Positions 59,831-64,000 of a stretch of 64,000 bases of DNA are shown one piece after another. Made by a program: the position numbers and the translations under genes. Origin of the DNA: Sphingobium sp. (GTDB lineage: Bacteria > Pseudomonadota > Alphaproteobacteria > Sphingomonadales > Sphingomonadaceae); the NCBI GenBank assembly GCA_035196065.1, contig CP136575.1, forward strand, positions 1,641,001 to 1,705,000. The letters run 5' to 3'. Position 1 is the stretch's first letter, and each line of letters begins with the position of its first letter. The notes beneath the pieces are model-generated. The model was not told the origin of the DNA. It made no database searches and saw only the letters and a program-made list of their open reading frames with translations.

Positions 59831-61780
59831 TTAGGGCTCGACGATGTTGAATGCGCCGGCAATGGGATCAAGCGATGCCTGCAACGCTTCGACTGCTGCC
59901 TTGTCGCCCTCCACCTTCAGTCCGGCCATTTCCAACTGGGCAATCGGCATTTTCAGGAAGAGCATAGCGAGGAAAAGCTGGCGGGGTCCTGTAACAGTTG
60001 CCTGCGGTTGATCGTGTAGCGCTCCCGTTTCGCTTATCATCACCGCATTGCCGACACTGACCTTCACCATTTCCTTGCGATCACTGATCGCGAAATTAAT
60101 GGCCAGTTTGCGATCGCCGATTGTCGCAGGGTTCAGGCGCGTCGCGATTGATTCCATCAGGAGACCTGTCGGGATGGCTGCGATCATGTCCGGGCTTTGA
60201 ATCGTTGCGCTCGCCTGCACACCCTGGCGCAGGTCACGCGCGGCGGACAGGAACTGGTTTCGCCAGATCGCGCTTTCCGCCTGATAGCCCTGCTGTTCAT
60301 AGCTGTCGGCAAGCAGCGCGCGGCCTTCGGAATGTTTGGGGTCTGCGAAGATCAACTGGTTCAGAAGGTCTGATGACCAGCGATAATCGCCGGATGCCAT
60401 TGCCCGTTTCGCAGCCGCCACCACTTTCTTGGCACCGCCCATGTCTGCGACAAAACGCTTCGCCCGCTCGGTTGGTGGGTGTGGGTGGAGATTTGCGGGA
60501 ATGGCATCATACCAGCCCAGATAGCGCTGATAGACCGCCTTCGAATTATGGCTGTAAGTGCCGTAATAGCCCTTGTTGTACCATTGGTCGGAAATCGCTG
60601 GCGGGGCTTTGATCGCTTCGGCAATTTCCGCCTGCGTCATTCCTGTGTTCATCATCCGCACCGTCTGATCATGAAGATAGCGGTAATTGTCGCGATGCCC
60701 TTCAAGCCAACTGCGCACCTCGCCCGAACCGAAACGTGGCCAGCAATGGCTGGAAACCACCGCGTCACTTCGATCGGCATAAAGGTTGACCGCCTCGTTC
60801 AGATATTGCGTCCATTTGAGGGCATCGCGCACCTTGGCGCCGCGAGGCGTCAGGATATTATGCAAAGAGCAGGTTGCGAGCTCCGCAGAAACAAAGGTCT
60901 TAGCCGGCTGGATATAGACGTTCATTTCCGACGGCGCTTCGGTTTCGGGCACCATCTGGAATTCCAGCGTAACGCCATCGATCAGCCGTGTTTCGCCGGT
61001 TTTCCGAATGATATCGGTTGGCGCGATCAGCGTGATGGCTCCACCTGCAATTGCCCTGCCGATGCCGCTTCCCATCTGCCCTTGCGGACCCGGAACCAAG
61101 CTGCTGCCAAACTGGTATGCAGCACGGCGGCCCATGGCAGGTCCGGCAACGACGCTTTCCGATGTTGCCTCCTCGACCAGATGTTCGGGCGCTACTATGG
61201 CGACTTTGCCCGCCTTCACATCGGCCTCGTCAATCACACCGCGCACGCCGCCATAATGGTCACCATGGCTGTGGCTATAAATCACTGCGGATACCGGGCG
61301 TGCGCCCAGCTTCTCATTTGCCAGTTGCAATGCGGCGGTGGCAGCTTCCTTGGTCGTTAGCGGATCAATCAGGATCCAGCCGGTTGTTCCGGCGATGATT
61401 GTCATGTTCGAGATATCGAATCCGCGCACCTGCCATACGCCATCTGTAACCTTGTACAGCCCATGCTTGCGCAACAGCTTCGTGTGTCGCCACAGGCTAG
61501 GGTTGACTGTCGGGGGCGCTGCGCCCTGCATCCAGTCATAGGCGGCAAGATTCCAAATTGGTTTCCCATCCGTTGCACGGATCACCGGATCGGCCAAGGT
61601 GGCGATAAAGCCGCGATCGGCGAAATCGGCATCTCGGCCATCTTCGGCGGGCAATTGCGCTGCAATGGCCTTTTGCGCCTCGACGGTGGCATTGCTGGCA
61701 GGCTTGGGCTCCAACGCACCCGGCGCAGCAGCCGCGAGGGGGCTGGCGCTGGCAAGCAGGATAAGTGGCAATAACTTCAT
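59831..61780 (-). CDS. Linear alkyl sulfatase (SdsA1/YjcS family)
   Basis: Periplasmic zinc sulfatase of 649 residues that would hydrolyse alkyl sulfate surfactants such as dodecyl sulfate to alcohol and sulfate. It has a signal peptide (1-19), the metallo-beta-lactamase motif HSHGDH (170-175) in VIYSHSHGDHYGGVRG, and later Glu/His ligands (SAELATCSLHN). The dimerisation domain follows (about 380-520), then an SCP2-like C-terminal domain (about 530-649). A complete three-domain member, unlike the shorter relative near position 3,500. Confidence 0.93.
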   Translation of the reverse strand: MKLLPLILLASASPLAAAAPGALEPKPASNATVEAQKAIAAQLPAEDGRDADFADRGFIATLADPVIRATDGKPIWNLAAYDWMQGAAPPTVNPSLWRHTKLLRKHGLYKVTDGVWQVRGFDISNMTIIAGTTGWILIDPLTTKEAATAALQLANEKLGARPVSAVIYSHSHGDHYGGVRGVIDEADVKAGKVAIVAPEHLVEEATSESVVAGPAMGRRAAYQFGSSLVPGPQGQMGSGIGRAIAGGAITLIAPTDIIRKTGETRLIDGVTLEFQMVPETEAPSEMNVYIQPAKTFVSAELATCSLHNILTPRGAKVRDALKWTQYLNEAVNLYADRSDAVVSSHCWPRFGSGEVRSWLEGHRDNYRYLHDQTVRMMNTGMTQAEIAEAIKAPPAISDQWYNKGYYGTYSHNSKAVYQRYLGWYDAIPANLHPHPPTERAKRFVADMGGAKKVVAAAKRAMASGDYRWSSDLLNQLIFADPKHSEGRALLADSYEQQGYQAESAIWRNQFLSAARDLRQGVQASATIQSPDMIAAIPTGLLMESIATRLNPATIGDRKLAINFAISDRKEMVKVSVGNAVMISETGALHDQPQATVTGPRQLFLAMLFLKMPIAQLEMAGLKVEGDKAAVEALQASLDPIAGAFNIVEP

Positions 61781-61906
61781 TTTCTCTCTCCCTTAATCGC
61801 TTAGTTAAACGAGAGGCGGTGGGAGAGGCAAGTGTCGAGCGATCATTTCGTTCAATCAACGGGCTCTGCCATTGCTGCTTTGTGCCCTGTCGGTTAGCGT
61901 TGGCTG

Positions 61907-62431
61907 ATGAACGCTTCGGCTCCGGTAATAGTGACTGCGCTTATGGGCAAATCCGACCAAATATGGGCCGATGGGTTGCGCACCGCGCATTTCCCGCCCG
62001 AACGAAACCATCTGGCAGCACATATCACGCTGTTCCACCATTTGCCGCCGACGCATTTGCCTGAGATTAAGTCCCGGATTGCGGCTGTTGCCCGCGAATG
62101 GGCCGCGCCGCCTGCATGGCTAAGCGACGTAATGATGCTGGGGCGTGGCGTGGCCTTTCGCGTCGACAGCCCGGGCCTGTTGGCGATGCGCGATGAATTA
62201 GCCGATGGTTTTGCTGGCCTGTTGACGCCGCAGGATCAGGCACGACCACGGCTGCATATCACGGTCCAGAACAAGGTCGAGCCGCCGGTCGCAAAGGCGC
62301 TCCATGCCGAATTGTCTATCATGTTCCAGCCGCGCCCGCTTCGCATAACCGGGCTTTCCGCCCACTTCTATCGCGGCGGGCCTTGGGAGGCGATACAGTC
62401 TTGGACGTTCAGCGGGCGCCGCAAGGATTGA
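61907..62431 (+). CDS. 2H phosphoesterase (2'-5' RNA ligase/LigT-like)
   Basis: Protein of 174 residues with two HxT motifs: His39-Ile-Thr41 in HLAAHITLFHH and His117-Ile-Thr119 in RLHITVQNKV. This pair defines the 2H phosphoesterase superfamily, which includes RNA ligases, cyclic phosphodiesterases and tRNA-splicing enzymes. Substrate cannot be predicted. It is divergent from the alkyl sulfatase and convergent with the membrane protein gene. Confidence 0.85.
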   Translation: MNASAPVIVTALMGKSDQIWADGLRTAHFPPERNHLAAHITLFHHLPPTHLPEIKSRIAAVAREWAAPPAWLSDVMMLGRGVAFRVDSPGLLAMRDELADGFAGLLTPQDQARPRLHITVQNKVEPPVAKALHAELSIMFQPRPLRITGLSAHFYRGGPWEAIQSWTFSGRRKD

Positions 62432-62455
62432 TGAAGCGCCCGCTTGATAGTCAAA

Positions 62456-62992
62456 TCAGGTGTGGGTCTGGAGTGCTTTATCACCGATAGTGCGGGACAT
62501 GACAAAACGCAGCGCGATCAGCCCGGCAAACCAGAGCGCATCATTGATGGCAACGCCGGTGACGATTTCGGTCGAGAAATTCTCCGCGCCGCCGCCAAAT
62601 TGCGCATAACCGCGCAGCATCAGTTGATAGACCACAAAGGCAGAGATGAGCGCCGTCACGCCGCCAAGAACAGCGTTATCGCCCATTTTTGCGGCAGTGA
62701 AACGCGCCGCGCCAAAGCTGGCAATTGTGGCAGCCAGAATCGCGATACCATGGCCCACCGCCTGCGCGTCCCATGGGAATGACAGGAGAAGAAAGCCGAC
62801 CGCTTGGTTAGCCGCCCATACAGCGGCGACCAAGGCAAGGCCGTTGCGAGGGCGCATGGTCAGGGCGGCGAGCGTTGCGAAGGCCGCAAAGGGGAAGATG
62901 CACGCCAATGCAAGGCTGCCGAGCACGGTCGCGCCCGCGAGTGTTGCAGGCCATGCTGCGGTTGTGGGGTTCATGCTGCGTATCATCTTCAT
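62456..62992 (-). CDS. Small polytopic membrane protein linked to a TonB receptor
   Basis: Protein of 178 residues with about five membrane helices (near 14-34, 45-65, 75-96, 107-127 and 145-163). It starts MKMIRSMNPTT at 62992, where an AAGGAAGGG ribosome-binding site precedes the ATG; the frame open further upstream overlaps the receptor gene. Size and topology resemble S-components of ECF vitamin transporters, and its position directly after a BtuB-like receptor suggests a role in uptake of the same ligand. This is inference; no family-specific motif was recognised. Confidence 0.75.
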   Translation of the reverse strand: MKMIRSMNPTTAAWPATLAGATVLGSLALACIFPFAAFATLAALTMRPRNGLALVAAVWAANQAVGFLLLSFPWDAQAVGHGIAILAATIASFGAARFTAAKMGDNAVLGGVTALISAFVVYQLMLRGYAQFGGGAENFSTEIVTGVAINDALWFAGLIALRFVMSRTIGDKALQTHT

Positions 62993-63044
62993 TCCCTTCC
63001 TTGATCCATTTAACGGTAACGGGCTTTGCCTGCCCGTCAATTCC

Positions 63045-64000
63045 CTAAAAGCCGGTCGTAATGCCGATAAACGCGGCGCGCCCGTAATTGCCATAGCCAG
63101 CCACGGTTTCGTAACGCACATCACCCGCATTTTCGACGCGGCCGTAAAGTGCAACCTTGTCTGACAATTGATAGGACGCGCGCAGGTTGAGCAGCGCATA
63201 GCCATCCATGCGCACCGCCCCGCCAAAACCATCGACGCTATCGCTGGCGAGCCTGATATCAGCGCCGAGTTTCAGTCTGTCGATCGGCCTCCAGTCTGCC
63301 ATCAGGTTTAGGCTATGGGCCGGAATTCGGATGCGGCGGATGTAAGCACCACCATCATCCTGCCGTCCCTTGCTGTTGGTATAGCTGTAATTGACCATGA
63401 TTGTCAGCCGGTCATCGGGATGCAGTTCGACAAAGGTCTCTACGCCGCTTGCCCGGCTGCCGAGGATGTTGCCGTAACGATAGAGCAGCAGATCAAAATC
63501 GATCATGTTGCGCGTGCGCCGCCGATAGGCCGTCGCGCCAAAGCGCAGCTTGTCGCCGATTAATGACTGCTCGATCCCCAGTTCGTGACTTTCCGCCTGT
63601 TCGGGTTGCAGCCCGGGATCGCCAAAGAAACTGAACAACTGGAACAGGGTAGGGGCCTTGAAACCCTCACCATATGCGGCGCGGATGATCGTGTCCGGGG
63701 CTGGACGCATAACGGCATTGGCGCTGAACGTCGCTTTGCTGCCATAATTTTTATGCCGGTCGATGCGCGCGCCTGCCGTCAGTGTCAGTGCGGGAACGAG
63801 ATCTACAACCGCCTGCGCATATGCTCCGCTATAATGCGTCCGGGCCGGCGAAAAGCCGTCGGTGAAGCGGCTTCGTTCATGTTCAGCACCGAATATGGCG
63901 CGAAAGCTGCTGCTAACACGCCAGTCGCCTTGATATTCAATCCGCTCGCTACGTCCGCGGGCGAGAAAGTCTGCGGCAACGGCACCGGGGGCGGAGAAAT
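63045..64000 (-). CDS. TonB-dependent receptor, BtuB-like (N-terminal part outside window)
   Basis: At least 318 residues of an outer-membrane barrel whose frame is open to the right edge. Visible barrel segments include AYGEGFKAPTLFQLFSFFG, a hallmark of BtuB/FepA-type receptors, GDPGLQPEQAESHELGIEQ, and YTNSKGRQDDGGAYIRRIP-like region ending in the barrel strand GRAAFIGITTGF with a terminal Phe. The compact loops point to vitamin B12- or metal-chelate-type ligands. The plug, signal peptide and any riboswitch lie outside the window. 52 bp separate it from the membrane protein gene. Confidence 0.85.
   Translation of the reverse strand, partial: FSAPGAVAADFLARGRSERIEYQGDWRVSSSFRAIFGAEHERSRFTDGFSPARTHYSGAYAQAVVDLVPALTLTAGARIDRHKNYGSKATFSANAVMRPAPDTIIRAAYGEGFKAPTLFQLFSFFGDPGLQPEQAESHELGIEQSLIGDKLRFGATAYRRRTRNMIDFDLLLYRYGNILGSRASGVETFVELHPDDRLTIMVNYSYTNSKGRQDDGGAYIRRIRIPAHSLNLMADWRPIDRLKLGADIRLASDSVDGFGGAVRMDGYALLNLRASYQLSDKVALYGRVENAGDVRYETVAGYGNYGRAAFIGITTGF

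Noticed and set aside
1-64000. CRISPR arrays, insertion sequences, rRNA genes, prophage genes
   Set aside because: No regularly spaced repeats, no transposase or integrase reading frames and no rRNA sequence were seen in the window.

Overview
The window looks like a chromosomal segment of an alphaproteobacterium of the order Sphingomonadales (Sphingopyxis/Sphingorhabdus/Novosphingobium-like). The evidence is the high G+C content, the gene content (TonB-dependent receptors, Coq4-like and SDR-rich catabolic genes, Blh plus a xanthorhodopsin-like pump, a Complex I NDUFS4-like subunit) and long Ala/Glu- or Asp/Arg-rich tails on ribosomal proteins L9 and S6. This placement is inferred from protein character, not from a database search.

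Region 1 (1-19,400) is an accessory catabolic island. Its first half holds a small membrane protein, an amidase, a cytochrome P450 with its own 2Fe-2S ferredoxin, a periplasmic metallo-beta-lactamase-fold hydrolase, an XRE-type regulator, a D-aminoacylase-type amidohydrolase and a Coq4-like metalloprotein. Its second half holds four short-chain dehydrogenases, an MFS exporter or importer, an esterase, a SnoaL-like protein, two tandem Lrp/AsnC regulators, a Rieske oxygenase and a large TonB-dependent receptor. Three promoters in the second half share an identical 30-bp operator architecture, TGCGTAA-N16-TTACGCA/T, which I read as the binding site of one or both Lrp/AsnC proteins. Together these look like an uptake, oxidation and side-chain-processing pathway for a hydrophobic compound that I cannot identify.

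Region 2 (19,540-20,440) is a sharply AT-rich island carrying one small winged-helix gene and no other convincing gene.

Region 3 (20,440-36,900) is mostly housekeeping: chorismate mutase, polyprenyl diphosphate synthase, HrpB helicase, NDUFS4-like protein, Nudix hydrolase, a LemA/TPM-domain operon, MscL, cyclopropane fatty acid synthase, a serine beta-lactamase-fold hydrolase, CcmAB, pterin dehydratase, a DNA glycosylase, RlmB and tRNA-Tyr.

Region 4 (37,000-39,280) is a retinal phototrophy cassette. A xanthorhodopsin-like proton pump is followed 3 bp later by a Blh beta-carotene cleavage enzyme. The pump keeps the D/T/E proton-transfer triad, a Leu at the green-tuning position and a Gly at the carotenoid-antenna fenestration position.

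Region 5 (39,280-64,000) carries PriA, transaldolase, quinone oxidoreductase, GTP cyclohydrolase I, a TrkH-type K+ channel with an unusually short RCK partner, the rpsF-rpsR-rplI operon, a 5'-nucleotidase, a GGDEF diguanylate cyclase and a divergent Mpl/LD-carboxypeptidase pair for peptidoglycan recycling. It continues with a fatty acid synthesis operon (fabD, crotonase, fabG, acpP, fabF) leading into mltG, then a full-length alkyl sulfatase, a 2H phosphoesterase, and a TonB receptor with a small membrane protein at the right edge.
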